A DNA stretch of 64,000 bases from Viscum album. Taxonomy: Eukaryota > Streptophyta > Magnoliopsida > Santalales > Viscaceae. The DNA lies in contig OY728123.1 in assembly GCA_963277665.1 (NCBI GenBank), positions 634,134,915 through 634,198,914 on the forward strand, read 5' to 3'. The notes beneath the pieces are model-generated. The model saw only the letters and a list, made by a program, of their open reading frames with translations, did no database searches and was not told the DNA's origin. Each line of letters opens with the position of its first letter. The first letter of the stretch is position 1. Of this stretch, positions 49,101-60,727 are shown piece after piece. The translations under genes were made by a program, and so were the position numbers.

Positions 49101-50632
49101 GAATTGAAAGGGATCCAATTTTCTTGGATCTAGTGAAGATGGACATGGGAATAACTAGGGAAGGTGAAACATCAATGCTTTTTCAAATGGTTGCCAAACC
49201 ATCATTACTAGAAAGGATTAAGAGTTCTCAGACCAATGATGAAGAATTTCAGAAGAAGATTAAAGATGTGAATGATGGAAGATTGAGGGACTTTGTGTAT
49301 AAGGATGGAATTTTGAAATTCAGGAAGAGACTTTGTGTTCCCGATATAACTGATCTAAAAAGGAAATTGCTGGATGATGCTCATAGTTCCAATTTCACTA
49401 TACACCCTGGGAGCACCAAAATGTATAGAGATTTGAAGGAACATTTTTGGTGGGACAATATGAAGAGGGAGATTGCTGATTTTGTGTCGAGGTGTATGGT
49501 TTGTCAACAAGTGAAAGCTGGAAGGCAACATCCTGGTGGAGTATTGCAACCTCTTCCCATACCTGAGTGGAAATGGGATAATATTACGATGGACTTTGTC
49601 ATGGGACTACCAAAGACTCCTAGAAGGAATGATGCAATAGGGGTCATTGTTGATCGTCTTACTAAGTCAGCACATTTTCTGGCTATACGGGAGGATCTAC
49701 CACTTGAACGTCTAGCAAGATTATATATTAATGAAGTTGTAAGACTTCATGGAGTAACCCTATCGATTGTTTCTGATCGTGATCCTTGTTTTACTTCAAG
49801 ATTCTGGAAAAGTCTTTAAAAGGCCTTGGATACTGAACTTTGTTTGAGCACTTCCTATCACCCTCAAACAGATGGACAATCAGAACGGACTATTCAAACC
49901 TTAGAAGACATGTTGAGATCATGCTCTCTTGACTTTCAGGGTATGTGGGATCAATACTTACCACTAGTAGAATTTTCCTATAACAATAGCTTCCATTCAA
50001 GCATTCAGATGGAACCTTATGAAGCGTTATACGGAAAGAGATGTCGTACACCAACCTGTTGGGATGACGTTGGTGAAAGAAAACTTGGGGGACCAGAACT
50101 GGTGGAAGAAACAATGGAAAAGTTGAAGGTAATCCAAAACCACATCAAATCAGCTCAAAGTAGGCAGAAGAGCTATGCCAATAACAGAAGAAAGGTTTTG
50201 GAATTTCAGGTGGGAGATCATTTTTTCCTAAAGGTATCTCCATGGAAGGGAGTTATACGTTTTGGTAAGAAGGGTAAGTTGAGTCCCAGGTACATCGGAC
50301 CTTTCGAAATTCTAGATCGTATTGGGGCTGTAGCTTATCGTTTGGCGATGCCGCCAAATCTCTCCAAAGTTCACGATGTTTTCCACGTATCTCTGTTGAG
50401 GAAATACATGCCTGACCCAGCGCATGTACTCACCTATGAGGAATTAGAACTTGAACCCGATCTTTCCTTTTGTGAAGAGCCTGTCAGGATTCTTGATGTG
50501 AGGGAGCAGGTGTTGAGAAATCGGATGACTCGTCTGGTAAAGGTTTTGTGGAGAAATCATAAAATTGAAGAGGCAACGTGGGAACCTGAGGAACTTATGA
50601 TGAAGAACCACCCGAGTCTTTTTATACCCTAG
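49101..50632 (+). pseudogene. B integrase with C-terminal chromodomain
   Basis: The zinc finger reads [17 protein letters not shown] ... CMVCQQVK. The core Asp lies in [13 protein letters not shown], the second Asp in [15 protein letters not shown] and the Glu in QTDGQSERTIQTLED. A TAA at 49,817 is the only break. GPFEILDRIGAVAYRLAMP and VFHVSLLRKYMPDP lead to a chromodomain at the end: RLVKVLWRNHKIEEATWEPE. Chromodomains direct integration to marked chromatin. The frame ends with TAG at 50,630-50,632, giving 1,488 sense-frame codons from the gag start. Confidence 0.95.
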
Positions 50633-50655
50633 AAATTGCGAGGACGCAATTATTT

Positions 50656-50669
50656 GAAGGAGGGGAGAA
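50656..50669 (+). other. Polypurine tract of B
   Basis: GAAGGAGGGGAGAA directly before the 3' LTR. Confidence 0.93.
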
Positions 50670-52028
50670 TGTAACACCCCAAGCTTCCACGGTATGTGTC
50701 CCTTCGAATAATGCAATAGCGTGTGTTGTACGCAACCTCGGGCTCTAACACACACCACAACTAATTAAACTAGCCGTTGTGAATAGTAATACCTACTTTT
50801 TGAAATTTTATAAATTTTATTTGTCAAAATAGACTTCATCGTTGGATTCGGAATATCGAAATTAGCCTATGTTGAATTTTTGGTATTTTTCTGAGAACTT
50901 CCAATTTTTTATGAATAGTGAAAAATACTTAAAAACAACTTTTTTAATCAAAATAATTTATAGTAATAAATTATACTATTTAGTGGTTTTAAAGTATAAT
51001 TAGAATATATTTTTACCATTTTATCCAATGGTGGTCATTAGAATTAATTTAACATTGAAATCGGACATAAACAAATGCCAATCTTTTGATATAAATTGTT
51101 TCTTAGAAACACGCCATTTTTTGTAACAGCGGTAATTAATTATAAAATTAATTAATGCAACTTATATGTTTGGATTTTTTTAAAATAGACATCATTTTTG
51201 AATTCAGAATATCAATTATAGCTTAGGGTGAAATTTTGACTTTGTTCTGAAAAACTTCAATTTTTGATGAATAGTGAAACCACTAAGTGGTAGTTAAATA
51301 ACTGATTTTTCATTTAAATTAAATATTACCACTTCTGTGATTTGATTTTCAAAAATCCGACATACATGGTTTTCATTAAGAAGTGAAATGTGGTTCAATG
51401 AGATTAAAATAAATTTTTGGTGAATAGTAGCTTTTAAGTTCTTAATCGCGATTAGAGGTAATTAGTGTAGATTAAGGTACAAATAATGTTTTAATAATAT
51501 GAGATGAGAATGACACTTGTCCTACTCCTATTGGATGAGTCATGGCCGACCAAGAAAACCCATGGGTCAACTTGGGGACCCCATGGAGCCACTTTAGTTG
51601 GAAAATGACCTTAATATATATTTATTTAATGTTAAAAGTAAATTGACACAAACATGAGTTGTCTTACTAAAACAGTTTTTTTAGTGGGGTTACACAAGTC
51701 CAAATTTTGATTATAAATATTCATTAGAAAGATAAAACGATTTCCTACATCATAGTATTTTTTTATAATTTTTAGACATTAAATAAATTAAATTATTTAT
51801 GACATCATTATGATGCGGCGATGACCTCATTATTTAACGATTTAAATAAAATGAGAAGATAATGCAAATTCCAAGGCTTACACTTGTCAAAAGCCTATTG
51901 GATGAAGATATTTCGAACCCTTATCACCTTATCCACGAATTATATAAGTGTGGGACCTTTGGAATCCGAAAAGCATGGTATAATAATGTAACATTTTAAT
52001 CCTTTCAAAAGAGCCCCTCCTCTCCTCT

Positions 52029-52037
52029 TATAAAAGG
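52029..52037 (+). promoter_or_regulatory. TATA box, B 3' LTR
   Basis: TATAAAAGG in the same context as at 43,491. Confidence 0.85.
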
Positions 52038-52369
52038 CACCCACCTCTATCACCTTATTCACACTTTCAAGCCTTTTGGTTCGGCCAAACTCTGCCCAAA
52101 TACTCTCCAAACATTTCTCCCTTCACCCTAGAAGCTTTACTTTAGTCAGAAATCCATCCTAAAGAGTCCTTTTGATCAAATCAAAAGGAAGAACCCGAAG
52201 AAGAGGTAACATTTTCATCACCCTCTTTCATGTTTCTTTCTTCTTCCACTCCCTCTTTGTCTATTATTTCAATTCTAAAATTATAACTCCAGTATCTTCT
52301 ATATAATTTGATGTTATTATAAATATGGAACAACCATATTCAGTATTCTACCCATCATTTTAATGACAT

Positions 52370-52608
52370 GTCACCATACGTGCGTACGTACGGCTTACCG
52401 TCTCCACGTCGTGGTGTAATTGTTATTCAATATATTATTATTTAGATGGGTATAATAATGATATGTAATTCATGTAAATAATAAATATAACATGATAATT
52501 ATTCTTTATATATGATATACTATCCAATTATATATTATTTTAATATCAAAATAATGATATTGTCGCTCGTGCGTACGTACGGACTACCGTCTCCACGAAC
52601 GCGATGAG
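52370..52608 (+). other. Two conserved hairpins, B 3' LTR
   Basis: Arms 52,372-52,382 with 52,405-52,416, and 52,562-52,571 with 52,594-52,607. Same layout as in the 5' LTR. Confidence 0.8.
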
Positions 52609-54203
52609 ATTCATTCTCCGTCCTATCCATTCAAGTGTAATTATCATTTGATAATTTAAAAATAATGTTTAAGGACATGATATCATTTTGGATATGAATA
52701 AGATACAACCTATCGATGAAAAACATGACTTACGTAACAAAACATATAAGAAAACGAGTAAGTTAACACCCGAAACAACGATAAATCTATGATATTGTTA
52801 CCAAAGCAATGTTAAAACATCATATATGATATCATATGAATGTATATGATTCTAGTATAATTTAATAACAATTATTTCACCATTATACAGGAGGTTAACC
52901 TACCCCAACCAAGGGAAAGTACAAGGTAAGGGTTTACTTCACAACCTCTTCATTATCCATGGTTGTTTATACATAATTATCTACTGGGACCTCGTTATCT
53001 TCCACATCCATGTTTCTTCAAAATTTATTTCAAAACAATTTTATTATTTACAAGAATATGGGTTAAAGTCATTTATACCCTTTTTGACTTTTTATAAGAG
53101 GAATCTTTCCGTCGTTTTCAAAACAAGGTCCTTTTTAACCTTTTCGACAAAATTGAGGTAAGAATGTCTTTTTTAACTTATACGGCGGGTGCGGTTATTT
53201 TCCGCCGTTATAAAATCTTCAAAGCTTTTCTTAAAATCTTATAAGATTATTTTCAAGAAAATGTTTCGTTTTATATGGCTCTTAAATGATTTCAAAAATA
53301 GAAAGAGATATTTCTCTAAAAAGTGTTTTGATTTCATCTATGTCAACATCCTTTGATGGATTTTACGCTTATTTGAAGTTGATTTATTATAATACAAAAC
53401 TTCTATATTGTATTGAAGGTTTTGTGATATTTTTTACTGTGGATGTGCTATTTTATACCATTCATAGTTTATGGTGAAATTATTGACATTTCGTATGCTA
53501 GTTTTAATACGAATGTTTATGTTATGTTTAAACCATTTCATATGGGAATGCATTGGACTTAATATGTGACGGGTGGAGCCCGCTATAGCTCCTCGATGCA
53601 TCGGTAGGTCTCATGAGACAAACTAGTGTCTTGGCACAAGGCCTTGACAAAATCTTTTTTTTAGTCTTGGCACGAGGCCTTGGCTATGTGGTTATGATAG
53701 TCTGGCATTATGCATTCCAACATTATGAAAGTGGTTATTGATATTTCATGTGATTATTCGTCTAGTAGAATATCCATGTGAGTAAGTAATGGAATTATTT
53801 TATTTTACTTTTGCCATATTATGCTGAAGTTCAAGTTCATAAGGCTTTTGTTTTAGTTATACATTGCCTTAAATGCTTATGTTTTTCTTATAAAAGCTTC
53901 CGCAATATTGTTATCGTTACTGAGCATCTGAGCTCACCCCTTTCAATGTTTAAATATTTTCCAGGATGTGAAGAAGTGTATTATGACTGACTAGCGAGAA
54001 TAGACAGTGAAGATATGAGTGTGGACTATGAAGACCATGTTATTGTAGTTTGTTTACTTTTGATGTAATGAAAGACTTATGAATGTATCTAGTGTTTCCA
54101 AGGCTACTAAACTAATTGGTCATTCGAGACTTGATCTTTTGTGATCATGCCAATGTCACGAAGTAATGCACCGACTCTAGGTAGCTGGGGTCGGGGCGTT
54201 ACA

Positions 54204-54208
54204 GTTGT
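54204..54208 (+). repeat. Target-site duplication of element B, right copy
   Basis: GTTGT, against GTTGC on the left. Both GTTGTGAACATGG (40,304) and GTTGCGAACATGG (40,372) occur elsewhere in C, so either could be the original word. Confidence 0.7.
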
Positions 54209-54716
54209 GAACATGGTCAGCGGTCAGACCTCATTTATTTTCCTCCCATTCCGGGCCAACGTGATATGGATGTTGTGTTTCCGCCACAGTTGACAGTTTC
54301 CTCCATGGTTGCGCCCCATTGGGTTCCGAATTTGGGTAGCGTGATGCACCATTTCTCTCCATCCCCCTGTGTTCGTATGGATTTCAATGCCCCCGGCATT
54401 TCCCCGCTCGTGTGTTAAGACACATTGAGAAGTCGACACATCAATCGGCCCAGGGACTATTCAAAAGTCCAGGCCCGATTTTGGATGCCTGAAGCTTGGT
54501 CAATGCCCCACAGTTGAACGGAATGATGGTACGAGCACCTCTTGCTTCTTGTGTTGGGCATGTCCCACAGGAGCCTAGGGGTGAGTAGTTATTCATTTCG
54601 AAACTATGGTTGAGAGCATTAAACCATGGGTACAAAAGAGTGGATTTGGCCATACATTGGATTGAGACGATGATAAATACAGGAAAAAAGTTCATGTGAT
54701 AGCGAAAACAAAGCCC
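54209..54716 (+). other. C 3' region between B and the antisense gene
   Basis: About 500 bases with no supportable gene. It starts GAACATGGTCAGCGGT, a module also found at 40,309. It would be the 3' untranslated region of the antisense gene. Confidence 0.6.
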
Positions 54717-55624
54717 TCAGGGTTTAGCGTGCTGAAGCGATCTTTCCAGCGCTGCTACCCTCTGGATGGTATCCTCCAGGACAACTTTTCGCTCTTCGAA
54801 GACTCTCTCCTCATCGACCACCACAGAACGCAGCTCATCAGCCCTAGCTTGTGCCTGCGCCCGCTCGCTTCGAAGCATGGTCATCTGGTGACTTGCCTCC
54901 ACCAGTTGTTCCTGGGCATCAGCTAGCTGGGCGGTCAGTTGCTCCACGAGCTCAGAGCATGTTGTGATGAATACATCTTTATCTACCGCCTGCCCTTCAT
55001 GGTGCCAAACATCATGCTCTACCCTCAGCAGCTCTTGAGTGCTCGTCGATCCTTCCTGGCACTGGGAAATGTCGGCGCGCCGGCTGCTCTCGCGCATCTT
55101 TTCGGCCATTTAATCACGGACCGTCCAATGAAGGCGCTGAGCGTCAGCCCCTCCGGCGCACAGAAAGCGCAGCCAGGTCTGAAATGATCCCATCCGCCTC
55201 ATCCAATTGGACTGGGGATACCTAAGAAAGCGTTGTATACACTTCCACCCCTTGCGTCGTGTCATCCGGCTCTCCTCGGCTGCCTCTAAATACGAGTCAT
55301 CAATCTCCTCAGGGTCAGCAGGTCGGTATATGGGGAAGGCCGCCAGCAGATCGGCAGCAGGATCCACCCCAGGGATGTCTTCATGAGTAATAGAATCTTC
55401 GACGTCCGGGCGACCTTCCCTCGCCGCAGTAGCAATGATGCCTCCACCAGCTTCCGACCGTGTTCCGGGAACAGCGCCGCTGATCTCCACCACCCATTGT
55501 TCATCTATTTTCGGGGCCGACTTAGTGCAGATAGCATGTTCCGAGCGAGGTGGTATGTCCGCCGCTGGTCCACTCGCGGATGGCCTGGGCTCCGCAGCCT
55601 GACGTGCCTCTAGTGTTGATATTA

Positions 55625-55695
55625 CTGCGCGGGGCATACGCTGGTCTGACAGGATCTCATGACACCAAGCACCAGTAGTGAGTCATGAGACTTAC
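55625..55695 (-). other. Candidate intron 2 of the antisense gene (71 bp)
   Basis: Donor ATTCCT|GTAAGTCTC fits the consensus. Acceptor CGCGCAG|TAATATC gives 71 bp. An earlier acceptor CTGTCAG|ACCAG would give only 50 bp. Both keep the frame (phase 1). Confidence 0.6.
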
Positions 55696-55864
55696 AGGAA
55701 TCCAGAGTGTCGGTCCCCAGTGTTCCGGCCACTACAGGAGCCGCCATAAGGGGAGACCCCTCTGTGCTGGTTAATTCAATGATGGGTGTCGGATCCCCAT
55801 CATGTCCCACGGGTTCCTCTCCACCTTCCTCTAGTGGGGATGCCCATCCACCGCTCAGCTGCTC

Positions 55865-55944
55865 CTGAGTAAGATTGGGAAGTGAGTTAGAAGTTGGAAA
55901 GTAGAATGGCTGAATGAGGGAAATGAATGAAGACAGAGACAAAC
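55865..55944 (-). other. Candidate intron 1 of the antisense gene (80 bp)
   Basis: Minus strand CTCGAG|GTTTGTCTC ... CTTACTCAG|GAGCAG, phase 0. The interior is pyrimidine-rich and AT-richer than the exons. Removal joins ITKILE to EQLSGGW in frame. Confidence 0.7.
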
Positions 55945-58368
55945 CTCGAGAATCTTGGTTATGTCGAGATCAGAGTTGGAAATCTCGTGGCTCTCTCGGA
56001 GACACCCTTGGTAGGTCACCCCTTGCGAACCCTCACCTTTGGGCTCCTCTTCTTTTTGTTCTCCCTCGCCTTCGTCCTCTCTGGTTTCCTCCTCCCCCTT
56101 CGGCTCTTCATCACTGTCACCTTCTACCGGCGGCATCGCTTCCGGATCATGCTCCTGGATGAGCATCACTTTCACCAGGAAAGTTGGCTCCGAATGCCGC
56201 CCCCTTTGGCGTGCGTATGCGTCCATGGACGTCACATACGCATGCCGCCGATGGAAATTTATTCGGACGGTAATCTGAATGAGCCCGACCTCTGGCAGTT
56301 GGATCCCATTCTGCATTATCTTCTGCCAGATGGCTTCGACGCTCAGCGATTGCTGCAGGATCATCCAAGCCAACCATAGTGCCGGGAAAATTGCGTCTTG
56401 GGAAGGTTCAAGCAGATATCTTATCTACTTCCCAGGCAGTTCCCTGACCGCCTCATGTGACCTCCCTGTGGGTAACGAGGACGTGCAGGCACCATGTGAT
56501 GTCCTCGCTGCCGAAGTCCCGGCCTGCGCAAGCCTCGCTACCCGGCGCGCCCTCGGTTCCCCCCTTCCGACGACACCTTCCCTTCTTTCCCGTCGCCATG
56601 TTTCCGCACGAGTAACCTCGAGCTGCCTTACACGCTTGCATAATAGCCCCTCAGGGTACGCAATGGTCCAGTTTTTGGCATATTCGGTTGCTAGGCCGGC
56701 ATCGACCCCGGTGGGAGGGAGAGTAACGACGTCGCCAGAGCCGAAGGTGGTAAACATAAACCACATCTGGTGCAGGACGCATGGATTCTTCTCCTTCCAG
56801 ACAGCCGTGAATACCTTCTTTGGAATTCTCTAGAGGCACCTGAACTGCCTGGCGAATCAGGATGGCACGTACGGCTCGCAGATCACCTTCCCGTCGATCC
56901 GAGCCATGAGCACCCTGCCCCGAATGCTCGGGAAGTATTCCTATTATTCCAGAGAGCCTCGCCCGTTGTCCACCAGCTGGCCAACCGGGGTGGGGAACGG
57001 GCTGAAGTTGAAGTTGGCATGGTTACCAATGCATATCCTCATGCCCTCCTCATTGAGCGTCAATGGCGCCACCCCTGCAATGTTTAGCAAGGACGGTCGC
57101 AAGCCAATGCACGGAGTACATACGGCGTTTGGGAAAGTATACCTGCCAAGATGAGCCGCCACCCAGCCGTGGAAGATCTGGAAGGGACCACAGACTCTCC
57201 GAGACGACCCCACTCGTGAGATGCGCCCCAGAATGGTTTACAGCTTGGCCAGCACAGGGACGCCCAAGTTGAACCACTTTTTGGCGGCCATGGAGCCCGC
57301 CATCACCAAAGTCGCGGGACAGACGCCCATCCTCGCGTCCCGCACCGGCAGGAGCCACCTGCTCAGGAAGGCGGCAAGGAACCCCGCATACCGGACGTTC
57401 GGGTCCCAGGCCTAAATGACGCGGTAGCCCCATGATTGGTACTGCACTGCCTCTAGGGTCTTCCAGTATGACCCTTCCTTGCTCCTCTGAGTCGTGGTTG
57501 GGCACCGTTTGCCCCGTCTCGGCATCTTGACGGTGGGATCCTTCTCAAGGAACAGGCTGAACCAGCCCTTGTAGGCGATGCCCTTCAAGAAGTCCTTGAC
57601 CCCCAGCCTCTCCTTGGCCAACTGCAGTAGGTGCCACGTCAGCATAGGCGTCTGCGACCTGTCTCCCCAGGTGTTCTTTGGAGGAACGAACTCGTCGTAT
57701 TGGTAACCCTCCAGTGGGATACCGCTGATGCAGTGAACATCCCAGAGACTGACGTCGACGTCCCCATGATGAAGGTGGAACGTGTTGGTGTCAGGAGACC
57801 ACCGGGTGAATAGCTCCGGTCCGAGTTCAGGCTGATCGTTGAAATGGAACTGTGATCTCCATACCGCCTCGAATAGGCCGATATACCGCGGTTCGTCTCC
57901 GAACTGGTCGTAGGTATGGAGAACCCAGAACGCCCAGGCCCATTCGCTGGTGATGTTACCCTCGGACCGTATGTCCCAATCCTTCAGCCAGCCCTTCGTG
58001 TCATCCGTGATGCTCTAACAGAACGTGCTCGCATAGAGGGCCGGAGAATCCTCGGCCATAGGCTCGTCCCCAGTAATGGTCCTAGTCCTCGGGTTCAGGA
58101 CATATACATCCGTGTGTCTAGTTTCCCAGGTAGGAGGACCATTATTGGTGATGTTGTAGCGAGGAAGTTCGTCCTCCCGAGTCACCCAGGATCGCGGTGT
58201 GTCCACCTCGAAGCCCGGCAGTGGTACCTCCTCCAGGATGCCAAAATTATAGAGCGGGAGGTTTTTCGACAAGGGATACGCCTTTTGGTCCGAAGTCAGC
58301 AGATTGAACAAGGTGAGATTGTTGGAGACGATCACCTTGGAGCCATATACCTCCTCGTTCGCCGCCAT

Positions 58369-58880
58369 TTCTGTCCTACGGGCAGCGGCTTCCCCCTCAT
58401 CGACTCAGTTTGCAGCCATCTCGAATTTTTTGGGAGTTAGGTGAAATCAGGAAGCAGTGCACAGAATCGGAGTTTTCGGCGCGCAATCCGGCTGAGTTGC
58501 GCGAAATCCTGGAGTTGAGCGCGCAATCGGCACACAAAGCGCGTAAGATCCCGGTTTGGCGCGAAATCAAGACCAACTTTCGGAAGGAATTCCGCGCTGC
58601 TAGTGCGTTATTACGCGCAGTCGCGGAGCGATTTCGCGCACGAGAGAAATAGGCTTATCGCGCGGAAAAAAGTGGAATTACGGATTTGGGACCCAACACC
58701 CCTTTTTATAGGCGAGGCCAAGGTTCCGCGCCGTGCGGAGAGAATATTTCGCACGCGTCCGTAGGTTTTGCGCGCCCCGTTGGATTTTTTGTGCGCCACT
58801 TGATCAGGAGACTTAGCATTTTGGAATTTCGGCGTTTCCCTTGGAATCCGATCGTTGCGACCTCTCGCCAATCCAATTCC
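58369..58880 (-). promoter_or_regulatory. Presumed promoter region of the antisense gene
   Basis: Lies between the antisense ATG and the PPT. It contains TATAAAAAGG on the minus strand (58,710-58,701) and many GCGCGCAA/GCGCGAAA words resembling those in the LTRs. No sense-strand coding frame is supported. Confidence 0.55.
58701..58710 (-). promoter_or_regulatory. TATA box for the antisense gene
   Basis: TATAAAAAGG about 333 bases before the antisense ATG. Confidence 0.6.
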
Positions 58881-58889
58881 AAGGGGGGC
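58881..58889 (+). other. Polypurine tract of C
   Basis: AAGGGGGGC, four bases before the 3' LTR start. Confidence 0.8.
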
Positions 58890-59185
58890 ATTTTTTGACG
58901 CCGAAAAAAACCCGCAACTCCCGGAGGAAGTTTCAGAATGACGAAGCAATGTCATATACGGAATCAGAGGCCCGATCCGGAGGCCCGAGAAGTGGTGCGT
59001 GAAATAAAGGAGGATCCATGCGCAAAAATGTTATGCGTGCGAAGTGCTCCTGGGATTCGCGGAATAGGACCGGTGAGGCACGCAATAATTGCGCGCCCCG
59101 TTTCTCCACGGCGAGATTTTGCGCGCAAGCGGTTCCCGGCACGGAAAACTTTGTGCGCCGCCTGGATTCCGCGCCGGAGGTCCCC

Positions 59186-59193
59186 TATAAATA
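59186..59193 (+). promoter_or_regulatory. TATA box, C 3' LTR
   Basis: TATAAATA, as in the 5' LTR. Confidence 0.65.
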
Positions 59194-60592
59194 TAAGGTG
59201 ACCTCGAATGGTTTGGGGGTTGAGGAATCCGAAGAGACTCTCGTGCGAGCAATTCGGCTCCCCCCCGCGCGAAAGATGACATCCATGTAATCCCAAATTC
59301 CACGCAACCTTGCCCCGGAGTTCGCCTTTGCGCGCAACTCCACCGGCTTTAGTGAATTTTTCCCTTCCCTCGGTTTCCCCACTTGCACGCAATCCGTGGT
59401 CCGCGTGCGCAATACACTGCCGTGCGCGCAAAATATTGCACTTAATTTCCTCTTCACGCGCAATTGCGTTACTCAAATTGCGCGTCGTCCCTGTGTTTTG
59501 CGCGCAAATCGCCCCTTTCGTGCACAAGGCTGAGGACCCCTCACCTTGACGTCCCTTGGCTGCCCCCTGCACCGGCACCTGATGTCTCCCCTGCCGGGCA
59601 TGCGCATCATGCGTTGTTTTCCCGCACAGCCTTCCAGGCTCGTGTGAAATAACCTCAAGGTCCCTTGGGTCGTGTTTCCCGTTGTGTTGCTTTGCCTTAT
59701 TCTTCTCCGCATAGGCACGCTAACGGATATTTCTTCTTCGCATAGCCACGCTAACGTGGACCCCCCTATGGTTTGCCCTGCGACCCCCTTTCACAATGGA
59801 CTTGTCGATGCCTTCCCTTCTAAAAGCGGTAGAGGGAATTGGGCATGTAAGCCCTAGGGGTGTTGAGCAAACCCACCTCGTCCAAGCTGTAGAACGTTAA
59901 ACTGCTAATCACCTCATCCTTAACACAAGACGTTAAATTGTGGTCCGACCCTGTGCTTCGCACGCAGGGTCCCCCCAGCTCGGACATTCTTTACACCCAC
60001 TCGTCTCCACGGGAGTGGACTCTTCCTCAAATGGAATGAGATCCTCCTTATCGGATCGGCGTTTGTCTGTGGGGGAAGGGATGCCTCAGAGCGTAAGCCC
60101 CTAACCTTTCGTACGGATGATTGCACCCGTGCATCTCCGTACTTTCCCCTGCCACGGCCAGTGGAGTCCTTTTCCCACTGCGCTTTGTCGCACCACGGGC
60201 CTCCACCCTGGAGTAATCCCCGGCACCAAGGGCCGCTAAACACGTGTAAGCCCCTATTTCCTCTTTGGGTCGCACAATGCATAAGCCACATTCCACTTCT
60301 CACGGACGCACCCTTCGCGACGTGATCATCTGGTCCCTTCTGCCTCTTGTTTCCCACACCGAGCATGACTCACGCGGGCTTAGAGTGCGCATCGACCATG
60401 ACATCCTCTTATGGGCCGCCTCATAGTGTAAGCCCCATCCCAACGAGCTACGTGGACTTTGATACGTGCTAGCGCACGGTACGTAGGAAGCCTCCATGAG
60501 GTTCAAGCCCACCACCCGGTCGTCCCGACCTCTCCATGTCGGTCCCCTCACCACCTTGGGCTGCCTCAGAGCGTAAGCCCCAAATCTCCCCT

Positions 60593-60727
60593 CCCGCATG
60601 ACGTTAAACTGTATCACATCCCGCATGATGTTAAACTATATCCAGTCCCGCATGACGTTAAACTGTATCGCGTCCCGCATGACGTTAAACTGTATTCTAT
60701 CCCGCATGACGTTAAACTGTATCCCCC
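60593..60727 (+). repeat. 27-bp tandem array, five units (C 3' LTR)
   Basis: Same unit and number as the 5' LTR array; four of five units keep TGACGT. Confidence 0.93.

Larger units (their letters stand above)
42131..54203 (+). mobile_element. Element B: Tekay/Del-type chromovirus (Ty3/gypsy), 12,073 bp
   Basis: Two 3,534-bp LTRs of equal length, PBS for tRNA-iMet, one gag-pol frame ending in a chromodomain, and a PPT before the 3' LTR. Structurally complete but with six in-frame stops. It is the innermost and youngest insertion in the nest. The paired zinc knuckles and the chromodomain wording fit the Tekay/Del branch. It could be the autonomous relative of A1 and A2. Confidence 0.95.
50670..54203 (+). 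repeat. B 3' LTR (3,534 bp)
   Basis: Same length and ends as the 5' LTR. Splice-like sites and hairpins are conserved; the second hairpin keeps CGTACGTACGG, which the 5' copy has lost. Confidence 0.95.
54717..58368 (-). pseudogene. Antisense plant-mobile-domain / coiled-coil gene carried by C
   Basis: From ATG at 58,368 one minus-strand frame runs 808 codons to 55,945 with no frameshift but eight stops (58,015; 57,412; 57,238; 56,944; 56,941; 56,857; 56,830; 56,425). ELFTRWSPDTNTFHLHHGD then VSLWDVHCISGIPLEG (codons about 183-215) and RYAGFLAAFLSRWLLP (near 326) match the plant mobile domain (PF10536 family). An acidic Glu-rich stretch follows (codons about 749-780). Candidate introns 55,944-55,865 and 55,695-55,625 keep frame into 55,624-54,717. 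That last part ends in a long coiled coil (54,950-54,720) after one more stop at 55,110. Mobile-domain proteins act in plant gene silencing and genome stability; the role in the element is unknown. Confidence 0.82.
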
